Positions 1 through 9,438 of a stretch of DNA of 64,000 nucleotides are shown here, piece after piece (the first letter of the stretch is position 1; every line of letters starts with the position of its first letter). A program made the translations under genes and the position numbers. The stretch covers positions 1 through 64,000 of the forward strand of contig NZ_AOHX01000047.1 of NCBI RefSeq assembly GCF_000337735.1, in the 5' to 3' direction. The notes beneath the pieces were generated by a model. That model had not been told where the DNA came from. It was given only the letters and a program-made list of their open reading frames with translations, and did no database searches. This DNA is from Natronorubrum sulfidifaciens JCM 14089 (GTDB taxonomy: Archaea > Halobacteriota > Halobacteria > Halobacteriales > Natrialbaceae).

Positions 1-23
1 TCAGAGATGTGTATAAGAGACAG
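1..23. other. Residual Nextera/Tn5 adapter at contig end
   Basis: Bases 5-23 are exactly the 19-bp Tn5 mosaic end used in Nextera library adapters (AGATGTGTATAAGAGACAG). It abuts the nop5 coding frame and puts an in-frame TAA (14-16) into it, so it is not native sequence. On the minus strand it encodes the SYTHL peptide often seen in contaminated database entries. Bases 1-4 match neither adapter arm perfectly. Confidence 0.95.
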
Positions 24-709
24 CCACTGACCCGACCCGACGAGCGGTAACCGAACGCGAGGCAGCCGACGACCGCCAGCTCGTCCACGCGGTGCGGGCC
101 ATGGACGACTGTACGCGAACGGCGAACGAACTCGCCGAACGGCTCGCCGAGTGGGCCGGCACCGTCGACCCCGACGCGGGGACGGGCATCGACTACGCCC
201 GCGACCTCGTGGCTCGAGACGACCTCGAGCCCAACCAGAAGCCGCTCGTCTCGCTCGCTGAACGCGTCGCGTCGCTTGCGGACGAAGCCGACACCCTACA
301 GACGTACGTCGAGCGACAGACGCCGGTCGTCGCGCCGAACCTCGCGGCGCTCGCCGGTCCCGTCCTTGCAGCCCGACTGATCTCGCTCGCCGGCGGACTC
401 GAGTCGCTGGCGAAGAAACCGAGCGGCACGGTGCAGGTCCTCGGAGCCGAGGACGCCCTCTTCGCCCACCTGCGCGGACACGCTCCCTCGCCCAAACACG
501 GGATCATCTACACCCACGACGCGGTCCGGGGCACCCACCCCGACGAACGCGGCTCGGCCGCACGCGCGGTGGCCGGCAAACTCGCCATCGCCGCCCGCGT
601 CGATCACTACTCTGGTGAGGTGAAACCCGACCTCGAGGCCGAACTCGAAGAGCGAATCGCGACGATTCAGGCCCGAACCAACGACAACGGCGGTGATGAC
701 GATGAGTGA
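24..709 (+). CDS. nop5: Nop5/Nop56-like C/D-box RNP scaffold, 5'-truncated
   Basis: This is the C-terminal part of the archaeal Nop5 scaffold of box C/D sRNPs, which holds L7Ae-bound guide RNA and fibrillarin for 2'-O-methylation of rRNA and tRNA. The Nop domain is clear: PVVAPNLAALAGPVLAARLI, then SGTVQVLGAEDALFAHLRG and SPKHGIIYTHDAVRGTHP, ending in an acidic tail (NDNGGDDDE). The N-terminal fibrillarin-binding region is missing because the contig begins here; the frame is open back to about base 24, where adapter begins. The end overlaps the start of flpA by 8 bases, the usual archaeal nop5-flpA arrangement, which suggests coupled translation. Confidence 0.93.
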
Positions 710-1337
710 CGTGCTTCCTGACGGCGTCGAGCGCCGCCAGTTCGACGGCACCGAGCGACTCGCGACCCGTGGCGAACCAGTCTACGGCGAGCCGACCGAT
801 GGGGAGTGGCGTGCGTGGAACCCGACCCGATCGAAACTGGGCGCGATGCTCGACCTCGAGATGGACACCGGCCTCGAGGGCGACGAGACGGTGCTCTATC
901 TCGGTGCAGCAAGCGGTACGACGGTGAGCCACGTCGCCGACTTCGCCGGCCCGACGTACGCCGTCGAGTTCGCACCCCGGCCAGCCCGGGACCTGCTCGA
1001 GACCGCCGAGAGCCGCCCGCGGCTGTTCCCGCTGCTCAAAGACGCCCGGAAACCCGACACCTACGCCCACGTCGTCGAATCGAACGTCGACGTCATCGTT
1101 CAGGACGTCGCCACGCGCGGACAGGCCCGCGTCGCCCTCGAGAACGCGCAGTTTCTCGCCGACGACGGCCGCCTCCTGTTGGCGGTGAAGGCCAGAAGTG
1201 AAGACGTCACGCGCGATCCGGCGGCCGTCTTCGAAGACGTGCAGGAAGCACTCGAAGACGGCTACGACATCCTCGAGACGCAGCGACTCGAGGACTACCA
1301 CACGGACCACCTCGGCATCGTCGCCCGGCCACGATAG
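702..1337 (+). CDS. flpA: Fibrillarin-like rRNA/tRNA 2'-O-methyltransferase
   Basis: FlpA is the SAM-dependent catalytic subunit of the box C/D sRNP. The 211-aa protein has the family opening (GVERRQFDGTERLATRGEPV, then WRAWNPTRSKLGAML), the SAM-binding loop VLYLGAASGTTVSHV, and the acidic catalytic-region motif VDVIVQDVATRGQ. ATG 702 is preferred because homologues start with a short MSD-type N terminus. ATG 696 and GTG 693 are in frame and possible. It overlaps the end of nop5 and is very probably co-transcribed with it. Confidence 0.93.
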   Translation: MSDVLPDGVERRQFDGTERLATRGEPVYGEPTDGEWRAWNPTRSKLGAMLDLEMDTGLEGDETVLYLGAASGTTVSHVADFAGPTYAVEFAPRPARDLLETAESRPRLFPLLKDARKPDTYAHVVESNVDVIVQDVATRGQARVALENAQFLADDGRLLLAVKARSEDVTRDPAAVFEDVQEALEDGYDILETQRLEDYHTDHLGIVARPR

Positions 1338-1402
1338 CCCGGTTGACTCTCCTTCGACGGAGTGGATGGCTGCCGGTTTCCCCGGTCGTGTCGGATAACA
1401 AC

Positions 1403-1408
1403 TATATG
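1403..1408 (+). promoter_or_regulatory. TATA box of acyl-CoA ligase gene
   Basis: TATATG in an AT-rich pocket, centred about 29 bp before ATG 1434. This spacing fits a leaderless or nearly leaderless haloarchaeal transcript and supports that ATG over the in-frame upstream start at 1362. Confidence 0.55.
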
Positions 1409-1433
1409 GGGGTTCGTCGTACCACGGATTGGT

Positions 1434-3023
1434 ATGTCAGCACACCCCACAATCGGCGACACGCTCGAGCAGACGGTCGATCGCTACCCCGGCCGTGATG
1501 CGATCATCTACCCGCGCAAGGACCAGCGCTGGACCTACGCCGAGTTCGACGAGCGCGTCAACCGACTGGCCAACGCGTTGTGCGATCTCGGCATCGAAAA
1601 AGGAGACCGGGTCGCCACCGTCTTGCACAACGGCTCGGAGATGGCGCTGACCGTCTACGCCTGTGCGAAGATCGGCGCCGTCTTCACGCCGCTGAACTTC
1701 CGGCTGCCGGCGGGAGAGATCGAGTACATCGTCTCCGATGCCGACGCTAAAGTGGTCCTGTTCGAAGCCGCGACACAAGAGGCGGTCGAGGGCGCGCGGC
1801 CGGCCCTCGAAGTCGACGACTACGTCTGTATCGACGACGACCGCGAGGAGTGTCCCGACGACGCCCACGGGTTCTACGACCTCCTCGAGTCGGCGTCGGC
1901 CGACCGTCCCGGCGGTCGCGTCGCGGAAGACGACGTGTACGCCTTCATTTACACCTCGGGGACGACGGGCCGGCCGAAGGGCGTCGTCCACGAGCACCGC
2001 GACATGGTCGAGCACAATCTCCTGTGTATCGCGGAGATGGACCTCACCCGCGACGACGTGGGACTGTCGATGATGCCGCTGTATCACTGCGCAGAGCTTC
2101 ACTGCAACCTGTTCCCGCGGGTTCACCGCGGCGCAGCAACCGTCATCCACCACGAGTTTGAGCCGACGGCCGCACTCGAGGCAGTCGACGACTACGACGT
2201 GACGGTCCTCTTTGCCGCACCGACGGCCTGGAACGCGCTCTCGATGGCTGCTGCCGAGGCAGACATCGACGTCTCGTCGCTCCGAGTTGGGCTCTACGGT
2301 GCGGCACCGATGCCCGAGCAAGTCCTCGAAAACTGCCGGAAACACCTCTGTGAGGACTACGTGCAGGCCTACGGCATGACCGAGATCGGCCCCGCTGGCG
2401 TCTTCCAGTCGCCGGACGACCAGCTGCCAAAGCAGGGGTCGGCCGGGCTCCCCGCGCTCAACCACCGACTGCGGATCGTCGACCCCGACGCGGAGCCTGA
2501 TCAAGAGGTCGAGAGCGGTGAGATCGGCGAGATCCTCATCTCGAGTCCGTGTGTGATGCGTGAGTACTGGAACCGCCCGGCGGCGACCGAGCAATCGTTG
2601 CGCGAGGCCGACGGGACGACGTGGTACTACACCGGCGACCTGGGCTATCGTGACGACGACGGCTACCTCTACGTCGTCGACCGGAAAGACGATATGATCG
2701 TCACCGGCGGCGAGAACGTCTATCCAGCCGAGGTCGAGGACGTCCTGTTCTCCCACGACGCCGTCGCGGAAGCGGCCGTCGTCGGCGAATCGGACGACGA
2801 GTGGGGCGAGCGGGTCGTCGCGTACGTCGTCGCCGACGACGTCTCCGCCGGCGACCTCGATGCGTTCGCTCTCGAGAGCGACCACCTCGCCGACTTCAAG
2901 CGCCCGCGAGCGTACTACTTCGTCGACGACCTCCCCAAGAACCCAAGCGGCAAAGTCCAGAAGTTCAAGCTTCGCGAGGACGAGGCGGACGTCGACCCCG
3001 AGGCCGAGACCGTCACATCCTGA
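1434..3023 (+). CDS. AMP-forming acyl-CoA synthetase
   Basis: 529-aa member of the ANL adenylate-forming superfamily. It activates a carboxylic acid, probably a fatty acid, with ATP and CoA. Visible motifs are the P-loop-like [18 protein letters not shown] (about residues 170-187), the YGMTEIGP adenine motif, the hinge block [34 protein letters not shown] near 425, and the C-terminal catalytic lysine motif [12 protein letters not shown] near 500. Length is normal and all core motifs are present. Chain-length specificity cannot be read from the sequence and no beta-oxidation genes adjoin it. A TATA element at 1403 fits the chosen start. Confidence 0.9.
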   Translation: MSAHPTIGDTLEQTVDRYPGRDAIIYPRKDQRWTYAEFDERVNRLANALCDLGIEKGDRVATVLHNGSEMALTVYACAKIGAVFTPLNFRLPAGEIEYIVSDADAKVVLFEAATQEAVEGARPALEVDDYVCIDDDREECPDDAHGFYDLLESASADRPGGRVAEDDVYAFIYTSGTTGRPKGVVHEHRDMVEHNLLCIAEMDLTRDDVGLSMMPLYHCAELHCNLFPRVHRGAATVIHHEFEPTAALEAVDDYDVTVLFAAPTAWNALSMAAAEADIDVSSLRVGLYGAAPMPEQVLENCRKHLCEDYVQAYGMTEIGPAGVFQSPDDQLPKQGSAGLPALNHRLRIVDPDAEPDQEVESGEIGEILISSPCVMREYWNRPAATEQSLREADGTTWYYTGDLGYRDDDGYLYVVDRKDDMIVTGGENVYPAEVEDVLFSHDAVAEAAVVGESDDEWGERVVAYVVADDVSAGDLDAFALESDHLADFKRPRAYYFVDDLPKNPSGKVQKFKLREDEADVDPEAETVTS

Positions 3024-3064
3024 CACCAGTCGCGACCGACAGTGGCGTGCTGCCGAGTCCAAAC

Positions 3065-3071
3065 GGTATTT
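3065..3071 (+). promoter_or_regulatory. TATA-like element of gshA
   Basis: GTATTTA centred about 29-30 bp before ATG 3098, consistent with leaderless transcription from that start. Confidence 0.45.
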
Positions 3072-3097
3072 ACCACCGCAGCCGAAAACGAGAGACG

Positions 3098-4186
3098 ATG
3101 GAACGCGGGTCCCGGGAATCGTTTACGCGCATGGGTACGCTGGGGATCGAAGAGGAGTGTTTCGTCGTCGACGCCGACGGCCGGCCGACGAGTGGCACCG
3201 ACGACCTCGTCTATGAATACGACCCACCAGAGATCCTCGAGGGGCGGCTCGATCACGAACTGTTCAAGTTCGTCATCGAGACCCAGACGCCGCTGATCGA
3301 GGACCCGGCAGATGCCCGAGAGTCGCTGCTCGAGATTCGGCAGGCACTCGTCGATCACGCTACCGCCCACGGCTACCAGATCGCTGCCGCCGGCTTACAT
3401 CCCCTCGCGAAGTGGCGCGAACTCGAGCACGCCGACAAGCCCCGCTATCGGTCCCAACTCGAGCGCATTCAGTATCCACAACACCGAAACACGACGGCAG
3501 GGGTCCACATCCACATCGGCGTCGACGACGCCGATAAGGCGGTCTGGATCGCCAACGAGCTGCGGTGGTACGTCCCGATCATGCTTGCGCTGTCGGCGAA
3601 CTCGCCGTACTGGAACGGCTTCGACACCGGACTCGAGTCCGCCCGTGCGAAGATCTTCGAGGCGCTGCCGAATACGGGAATGCCGACGTACTTCGAGGAC
3701 TACGCAGCGTTCGACCGGTTCGAACGCCGGATGCTCGAGACCGGCTCGATCGAGGATCGGGGCGAACTCTGGTACGACGTCCGCCCGCATACGGCCCACG
3801 GCACTGTCGAACTGCGCACGCCGGATGGGCAGGCCGACCCCGAGGTCGTCCTCGCGTTCGTCGAGTACGCCCGCACGTTAGTCGACGCGCTCGCCGAGGA
3901 GTACGAGGACGGTGCGTCGGGCTACGGCCAGACCCACCGCCGTGAACTCCTCGATGAGAACAAATGGCGGGCGATCCGCCACGGCCACGATGCGAGCTTC
4001 ATCGACCGCGAGATGGAGGGAACGGTCGAGCTGGGCGAACTCGTCGATCGGGAGTGTGAACGGCTGGGAATCGACGGGATCAAACGCGTGTACGAACGTG
4101 ACAGTGGCGCGACCCGACAGCGTCGACTGCTCGAGGACGACGGCCCCGACGCGCTCTGTGAGTCGCTGCTGCTCGGTACTGAATAA
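3098..4186 (+). CDS. gshA: Glutamate--cysteine ligase (GCS2 family)
   Basis: 362-aa GCS2-family carboxylate-amine ligase. In haloarchaea this makes gamma-glutamylcysteine, the main low-molecular-weight thiol used instead of glutathione. The family start [11 protein letters not shown] is followed by [11 protein letters not shown], the ligand-binding [35 protein letters not shown], and [18 protein letters not shown]. The open frame runs far upstream into the acyl-CoA ligase gene, but ATG 3098 is the first start outside it and has a TATA-like element at the right distance. It stands alone with its own promoter. Confidence 0.88.
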   Translation: MERGSRESFTRMGTLGIEEECFVVDADGRPTSGTDDLVYEYDPPEILEGRLDHELFKFVIETQTPLIEDPADARESLLEIRQALVDHATAHGYQIAAAGLHPLAKWRELEHADKPRYRSQLERIQYPQHRNTTAGVHIHIGVDDADKAVWIANELRWYVPIMLALSANSPYWNGFDTGLESARAKIFEALPNTGMPTYFEDYAAFDRFERRMLETGSIEDRGELWYDVRPHTAHGTVELRTPDGQADPEVVLAFVEYARTLVDALAEEYEDGASGYGQTHRRELLDENKWRAIRHGHDASFIDREMEGTVELGELVDRECERLGIDGIKRVYERDSGATRQRRLLEDDGPDALCESLLLGTE

Positions 4187-4289
4187 CGCCAACGTCTATC
4201 TGTTCCGACCAGACGCGTTTCAGGATGCCGTAAGGCAGCCTGCAAAGCTTTACCACCGTGCGAACCCTTGTCCCCCATCAGAGGACAGT

Positions 4290-4886
4290 ATGGCTACGGA
4301 CGACACTGACGAGCATCAGGTGGACGACGGGAGTGGGGAGCGACCGCGAGACGAGCTCGACGAGACACTCGAGCGGGCGGAGGATGAGTTCTTCGAGGCG
4401 GAGGACGACGGCGTTCGCACGACCGCCGTCGAGGAGGTCGATCAGCGCATCGTCGATCTCCTTTCGTGGATCCTCGATACGGAGACGCGGGCGAAGATCT
4501 ACGTGCATCTGTTGGCTCATCCCGGCAGCACCTCGGAAGAAGTCGCAAAGGGGACCGGACTCTATCCGAGTACGGTCCGCGAAGCGCTCGCGGAACTGCA
4601 CGACGAGGACCGCGTGACGCGGGAAAAACGCGTCAGCGAGGGCGCAGGGAACAACCCCTACGAGTATACGGCGATCCAGCCGAGCGAACTCGTCGGCGGC
4701 GTCGTCGATCAGGTCCAGCGGGAACTGAACACGATTTTTACGCTCGACCGCCACGCCGAGTCCGAGACCGGCCTCGAGGACGGTACCGAGCCCGTTACGA
4801 TCACCGTCAACGAGACCGCTCCAACCGACCCGTCTGAGCCGGATGATGACGACACCGGGGCGTCACATTCGACCGACGACCGCTAA
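4290..4886 (+). CDS. Winged-helix transcriptional regulator
   Basis: 198-aa DNA-binding protein. An acidic, low-complexity N terminus (about 1-45) precedes a winged HTH: RAKIYVHLLAHPGSTSEEVAKGTGLYPSTVREALAELHDEDRVTREKR (about residues 70-117, with no run here longer than the family core needs to show recognition helix STVREALAEL). The C terminus is again acidic and disordered. No effector domain is visible. A TATA-like GCTTTACC about 40 bp upstream implies a short leader. The target is unknown; neighbouring genes give no clear hint. Confidence 0.75.
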   Translation: MATDDTDEHQVDDGSGERPRDELDETLERAEDEFFEAEDDGVRTTAVEEVDQRIVDLLSWILDTETRAKIYVHLLAHPGSTSEEVAKGTGLYPSTVREALAELHDEDRVTREKRVSEGAGNNPYEYTAIQPSELVGGVVDQVQRELNTIFTLDRHAESETGLEDGTEPVTITVNETAPTDPSEPDDDDTGASHSTDDR

Positions 4887-5006
4887 CGGCGCGTGTCGCC
4901 GTCCACCCTGCTCGTCGCCCAGTTGCGTCTCATTGCTGTCGTCACGGCCCGCCGAGTCCCGACCACGTCTCTGGTACCCGGCGGGACATCGGAACCGCAG
5001 CCCGTC

Positions 5007-6119
5007 TCAGTTCTCGAGGCCGAGCACGGCCGGGCGCTCGAGTTCGAGGTCGCCGTCGACTGACTGGACGGTCGTCGTCGGCCAGTTGCCCGTTGCTGTG
5101 AGCGGGTCGACCGACGCGTCGTCGCCGGTCGTGACCAAAACGGTGTCCTCGCTTTTCGCGCCGTCGACCGTCGGATTCCACGCGTAGGCCATCGGTGCCG
5201 TGACCGCCGCGTCGTGGTCGGGTGTTGCGATCCACTCCCGGCCCGCAAAGCCGGCGGCACCGCCCTGATGATGGCGCTCCCACTCCCCGTCCCAGCCGAC
5301 CGCGTCGTAGGCGTCCTGAATCGCCTCGAAGACGTCACCAGCCGTCCCGCCAGCGCTCGCCGCGGCCTGTGTGGCTGCAAGTGCGGTCGTCTCGACGCGG
5401 GCTGCCGCCTCGTGGCGGTCCTCGAGCCATGCCGGCGGCTCGAAGGCGACGGTCCGGGTACAACTCGCGTGCAAGCCGGCGCGCTGGGTCGTTACGGAGA
5501 CGAGCGCGTACTCACCGAGTGCAGCCTCGGTCGGCGTGTAGTGGCGATACTGCTGGGCGCGTTCCGAGCCGCCGACGAGGACGACTGGTGCTTCGATGTC
5601 GCGCGCCGAGAGGGCGACCCGCAGCGCCGAAGCGACCTCGTGTTCGCTATCTTCGGGCTGGAGTTCCCGGCAGACCGCTTCGACCGCGCTCGCAGTCTCG
5701 CGGCCGAGCGTGCGGTAGCGCTCGCGGTCGTGCTCGGTCAGCGGCTGGCGAAGCGGCGTCGGATCGACGCGCTCGAGGCCGGGAACCCCGATGTCGGCGG
5801 CGGCTCGTTCGTCGGCGGCGACACGACCTGCGATCGCCTCCTCGAGCGACTCGGCGTACCACGGGAACGTCTCGAGCGAGACTGCGTCGGCCTCGAGATC
5901 CGGCACCTCCTCGGCGGCGAGACGGTCGGCTTCGATGTTGTTTGCGACGATGCGAAACGCCGAGCCGTCGTAGCCGACAGCAGCGACACCGGCGTCCGTC
6001 TCACGGTCGATAACGTTGTTTCCGCCGGTCAGCCAAGCGAAGGCGTTCGGCCGGGCGAACCAGACCGAATCGAACTCCTCGGACTCGAGGAACGCCTCGA
6101 GTCGCTCGCGTTTGTCCAT
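5007..6119 (-). CDS. M24 (pita-bread fold) protein, probably not a metallopeptidase
   Basis: 370-aa protein with a creatinase-type N-terminal domain (FARPNAFAWLTGGNNV) and a C-terminal pita-bread domain. In true M24 metallopeptidases the five ligands are Asp, Asp, His, Glu, Glu. Here the first Asp region reads VSVTTQRAGLHASCTRT (about 207-223), with Ser219 where Asp precedes TRT, and the first Glu region reads YAWNPTVDGAKSEDT, leaving one Glu. The His region (RHHQGG, about 282-287) is kept. So it is a creatinase-like or pseudo-peptidase relative. ATG 6119 is preferred over an upstream in-frame ATG at 6224 because the fold begins right after it. Confidence 0.8.
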   Translation of the reverse strand: MDKRERLEAFLESEEFDSVWFARPNAFAWLTGGNNVIDRETDAGVAAVGYDGSAFRIVANNIEADRLAAEEVPDLEADAVSLETFPWYAESLEEAIAGRVAADERAAADIGVPGLERVDPTPLRQPLTEHDRERYRTLGRETASAVEAVCRELQPEDSEHEVASALRVALSARDIEAPVVLVGGSERAQQYRHYTPTEAALGEYALVSVTTQRAGLHASCTRTVAFEPPAWLEDRHEAAARVETTALAATQAAASAGGTAGDVFEAIQDAYDAVGWDGEWERHHQGGAAGFAGREWIATPDHDAAVTAPMAYAWNPTVDGAKSEDTVLVTTGDDASVDPLTATGNWPTTTVQSVDGDLELERPAVLGLEN

Positions 6120-6322
6120 GTCGGGTGCTGGCGTGGCTGATCCTTGAATCCGACGATGGGAACCCTGCTCGAGGGAGACGGCCGGCGACGCTGGGCCGCG
6201 ATTGGGTGGGCTGTTCGATGGCAAAGACCGGCACGACGGTCGCTCAGTTGCCCGATTCCAGCGCAGTAAGAACGACTCGGGAAACCTAAGTACAGGTGGT
6301 CCTAACCCCCGTCTGAACGCCT

Positions 6323-7198
6323 GTGTCGACCGATAGTTACACTTCCCGTCCGGTACTCCGTCCGCTGATCGAACGGTTCGGCTTTCCGCACCTGATCGCG
6401 ATGACGCTCGCAGTGGTCGCCGCGACCATCCTGCTTGGCGTTGCGGCGAAAGCGACCGGGTCGGGGTTGGCCTGTGAAGCGAACTGGCCCCAGTGTGATG
6501 CTGGGCCCTTTAATCTGCTCCCGGCAAACATCCCGAGTTTCTACGAGTGGTTCCACCGGTTCGTCGCGATGTTCGCCGGCTTCGCCATCATCGGCTCCGC
6601 CATCGCAGCCGTGCGACTCCCGAACATCGACAAGCGCGTGGCCGCACTCGTCGTCGCCGGCATGATCCTGACGCCGATTCAGGTCGTCCTCGGCCGTGAA
6701 ACCGTCACGCAGTATACGATGGGCATCTTGGGCCTGCACTTCTGGACAGCCGTGCTCATCTTCGTTCTCTTTACCGTCGCGACCGTCCTCGTCTGGCAGT
6801 CACGACTGACCTCGACACACGTCACGACGGCGCTCGGGTTCGGGGCCATCGTGTTGCCGTTCCACGTCGCCCTCAGCCCGCTCGTCATCGGCGACATCAC
6901 GGACTACAGTCCGTCCATGCAGATGGCACAGTACGGCGTGACCCTCGGACTCCTGGCCGCCGTCATCGTCGCGACCATGGTCGGCCGCCGCCGGTTCGAA
7001 TCCAACCGGCTGACTGGACTGTTGAGCGCGACGACAGTGCTTGCGCTGTTGGTCATCTTCCTCGGCCGCCGGGCCGTGATGACGTTTAACCCGGCGCTCG
7101 ATTCGCTCTACCTCGCCACCGCCGCGCTGTTGTTCGTGGTGTTCGTCGTCGGGATTCGACAGGTTCGACACGCTCCGCATCGCTCGAGCGACGCGTAG
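6323..7198 (+). CDS. ctaA: Heme A synthase
   Basis: 291-aa integral membrane protein of the COX15/CtaA family, which oxidises heme O to heme A for terminal oxidases. About eight hydrophobic segments are visible. Key family motifs are ATGSGLACEANWPQCDAG (extracytoplasmic cysteine pair), YEWFHRFVAMFAGF with a heme-ligand His, and TMGILGLHFWTA with a second His. The start is GTG at 6323; no better ATG lies in frame before the first membrane segment. It is divergent from the M24 gene and stands alone, without ctaB or oxidase genes in this window. Confidence 0.9.
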   Translation: MSTDSYTSRPVLRPLIERFGFPHLIAMTLAVVAATILLGVAAKATGSGLACEANWPQCDAGPFNLLPANIPSFYEWFHRFVAMFAGFAIIGSAIAAVRLPNIDKRVAALVVAGMILTPIQVVLGRETVTQYTMGILGLHFWTAVLIFVLFTVATVLVWQSRLTSTHVTTALGFGAIVLPFHVALSPLVIGDITDYSPSMQMAQYGVTLGLLAAVIVATMVGRRRFESNRLTGLLSATTVLALLVIFLGRRAVMTFNPALDSLYLATAALLFVVFVVGIRQVRHAPHRSSDA

Positions 7199-7247
7199 TC
7201 GCGAAACGAGAGTTCGTCCTGGGCCTGTTTTTCGAGCATCGAGGCGA

Positions 7248-7739
7248 TCAGCCGAACGCGACGACGACCGCCGCGGCGGCCAGTATCGAACCGACACCGA
7301 CGCCCAACAGCACGTAGTTCGCACGGGGATTCGCTGCTGGCGTTATCTCGCGGGTGTAGTGACGCGACGACAGCGGCCAAAACGGGCGGATTCCCATGGG
7401 CGTCAGCACGTCGGCGAGCAGGTGAGAGCTGATCGAGAGCATGCCGACGACGAACGCGAACGTCGTGGCACCGAGCGCAGTGGCGGGTGCGGACGTTTCG
7501 ACGAACAGGGCGGTGGTCGCCGCGAGTCCGAGCCCGACGAGCAGCGCAAAGACGATCGAATGTGTCGGCCCACGGTGTTCGATCGCCGGGAGTCGCTGAT
7601 CACAGTCCGGCAGCGTCGAGAGGGACAGACAGACGACAGCACCGACGACCGCCGCGGTCTCGTGACCGCCGAGTGCGACGACGGTCCCGAGCGGTGCATA
7701 CGCCAGCAACGAGGCACCGAAATGACCCAACTGATACAT
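7248..7739 (-). CDS. YdjM/LexA-regulated-type membrane-bound hydrolase
   Basis: 163-aa membrane protein of the YdjM-like family (often called membrane-bound metal-dependent hydrolase). It has about four hydrophobic segments and the family polar motifs STLPDCDQRLP, HRGPTHSIVFALL and SSHLLADVLTPMGIRPFWPLS, which carry the conserved His and Asp residues. Biochemical function is not established for the family. ATG 7739 is preferred to upstream starts because the family begins with the first membrane helix. It converges on ctaA. Confidence 0.8.
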   Translation of the reverse strand: MYQLGHFGASLLAYAPLGTVVALGGHETAAVVGAVVCLSLSTLPDCDQRLPAIEHRGPTHSIVFALLVGLGLAATTALFVETSAPATALGATTFAFVVGMLSISSHLLADVLTPMGIRPFWPLSSRHYTREITPAANPRANYVLLGVGVGSILAAAAVVVAFG

Positions 7740-7849
7740 TCGACGGCGAGTTAGTCGCCACAGTCTAAAAACATCGGTATCCAAACACCGGCTCGGAATC
7801 GAATCCCCTGACCGCTGCACCTTTTTCTGCGCCGGGCGAACGACTGGAT

Positions 7850-8251
7850 ATGCGAACCAGTCTCAACGTTCCCGAGGAGATGCTAGCCGAGTTCGACCGC
7901 ACTTGGCAGGCTGAAGGGCTCGACTCTCGCTCCCGCGCACTCCGGGAAGCGATTCAGGAGTACGTCGAATCACACCACCAGTTAGAACGCGCTCGAGGGT
8001 CGGTCGCGGCGACGGTCGTCTTCGACTACGTCCACGAGGAGGTTATCGAGGATCTCCACGAGATCCAACACGAGTTTCAGACCGAAATCGACACGACCTG
8101 TCACGTCCACCACGGTGAGTGGTGTCTCGAGGCCGTGTTCTGTCACGGCTCAGCCGCGGAGATCCGAGAACTCGTCTACCGACTCAAGGATTTCGACGCC
8201 GTCGGACGGGTGTCGGTGACGCTGTTGCGAGCGGACGAGACGGCCGTCTGA
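7850..8251 (+). CDS. nikR: NikR-type nickel-responsive regulator
   Basis: 133-aa ribbon-helix-helix regulator with an ACT-like metal-binding domain. The N terminus (MRTSLNVPEEMLAEFDRTW, SRSRALREAIQEYV) is the RHH DNA-binding part. The C-terminal domain keeps the nickel-site pattern: IQHEF, then CHVHHGEWCLE, equivalent to the H-x-H...C site of E. coli NikR but with one residue fewer between the second His and the Cys. No nickel transporter or hydrogenase lies nearby. The target operon is unknown and metal specificity is inferred. Confidence 0.8.
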   Translation: MRTSLNVPEEMLAEFDRTWQAEGLDSRSRALREAIQEYVESHHQLERARGSVAATVVFDYVHEEVIEDLHEIQHEFQTEIDTTCHVHHGEWCLEAVFCHGSAAEIRELVYRLKDFDAVGRVSVTLLRADETAV

Positions 8252-8302
8252 CTGCCCCCTCAGAACCGAATCACGGAGACAGCTGCTCTGTCAACACTCG
8301 CG

Positions 8303-8632
8303 TCACTCCTCGCTCGAGACGGTGACGTGCCCGTCACTGGTGGCAGTCACCTCGTAGCCGTCATGGGTGAACGTGATGGTTCCGGTTCTCGACGTGCCGC
8401 TGTAGGTCGAACTGAAAAGCGCGTTGAGAGCGTCGGGGTCGATCGTTTCGAACAGTGGTGTAAGCGAGTCGATACCGACTGCGTCGGCGTCCTGATCCGC
8501 TGGTTGTTCTCGCCCGACCGCCGTCCGCAAGGCCGCGATGACTGCACCGCTCAGCGGTTCGTCGTCACCAGCCGTGTACGTTACCTCTCCCCGTTTCCCC
8601 GTCGTCGCTGCGTGCTCGTGCTTCGTGGCCAT
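8303..8632 (-). CDS. HalOD1 output-domain protein
   Basis: 109-aa protein made almost only of a HalOD1 domain (halobacterial output domain 1): PLSGAVIAALRTAVG, the middle DSLTPLFETIDPDALNALF, and a C-terminal beta part GTITFTHDGYEVTATSDGHV. It lies 60 bp downstream of the HTH_10 regulator gene on the same strand and is probably co-transcribed. A second HalOD1 gene in this window (38093-38392) also follows an HTH_10 regulator. Function is not known; a signalling or regulatory role is inferred from the domain name and position. Confidence 0.8.
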   Translation of the reverse strand: MATKHEHAATTGKRGEVTYTAGDDEPLSGAVIAALRTAVGREQPADQDADAVGIDSLTPLFETIDPDALNALFSSTYSGTSRTGTITFTHDGYEVTATSDGHVTVSSEE

Positions 8633-8692
8633 CGGTATACGAGTACGGATGGAGCGTTGACAGGTGTTCCACCGGGTTTGCTGGCCAACGTT

Positions 8693-9355
8693 TTAAGTTC
8701 GATCCTCGTCGTCGGCGATCGTGTTTCCCAACAGCGCGACGTGTCCGCGTCGAAGGAGTGCGGAGAACGCTTGGCTCGAGATGTCGAACTCGTCGGCCAG
8801 TTCTGCGGTCGATGCCTCGCGTGGGACGGCGAAATAACCCGCTTCGAAGGCTCGACAGAGCGCGTCCCGTTGGCGGGCGGTGAGGCCATACCTCGCGGCC
8901 GTATCCGCGTCACTTCGGTAGAGTCGCCGCAGGTCAAACGAGAGGCCGCGTTCCTGACACTGTTCGCGATAGTCGACCAGTGCATCACGGTCCGGGACCT
9001 GTGCGCGATATCGCATCTCGTCACCGTTGGCTTCGATATCGAGAAACGTGATGCCGTGCTCGATCGCATCGACGTACGTCAGGCCTCGTTCACCCTCCGG
9101 CGAGAGCGTGATCCGAAAGAGCCGTCGCTCGGGAAGCGTCGAGAGGGTCTCGAACGACGTGATCGACGGATCGTCCGGGAGGTCCGCAAAGAACCGCTCG
9201 AGGTCGGCCTCCGTCCCCCTCGCCCAGACGATCAGTCGTGCGTTGGTTCCGGGAACCGGCTGTTCGTCCTCGACCTCGAGTGTGACCCCTGGAACTGCCT
9301 GTCGCGTGTCCGCCAGTATCGGATTCGAGACTGTATACTCGGCGATAACGCTCAT
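8693..9355 (-). CDS. Bat-like HTH_10 transcriptional regulator
   Basis: 220-aa regulator of the bacterio-opsin-activator type. The N-terminal ~150 residues form the Bat-associated GAF/HTH-linked domain (MSVIAEYTVSNPILADTRQ, RRLFRITLSPEGERGLTYVD). The C-terminal HTH_10 is clear: YGLTARQRDALCRAFEAGYF, then the recognition part STAELADEFDISSQAFSALL. It has no PAS or receiver domain. It is followed directly by the HalOD1 gene. Its regulon is unknown; the Bat family controls phototrophy or stress genes elsewhere, but no such genes are near. Confidence 0.88.
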   Translation of the reverse strand: MSVIAEYTVSNPILADTRQAVPGVTLEVEDEQPVPGTNARLIVWARGTEADLERFFADLPDDPSITSFETLSTLPERRLFRITLSPEGERGLTYVDAIEHGITFLDIEANGDEMRYRAQVPDRDALVDYREQCQERGLSFDLRRLYRSDADTAARYGLTARQRDALCRAFEAGYFAVPREASTAELADEFDISSQAFSALLRRGHVALLGNTIADDEDRT

Positions 9356-9438
9356 TATCGATCAGTACGGTCCTGCCGATAAGGTGCTTTCGCCGCCCCC
9401 GAGACGCGTTCGGAATGAGTCACCGGCGGGACCGATTC

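Noticed and set aside
2801-3097. N-terminal extension of the gshA frame
   Set aside because: It overlaps the acyl-CoA ligase gene and is almost all Arg; a TATA-like element fits ATG 3098.
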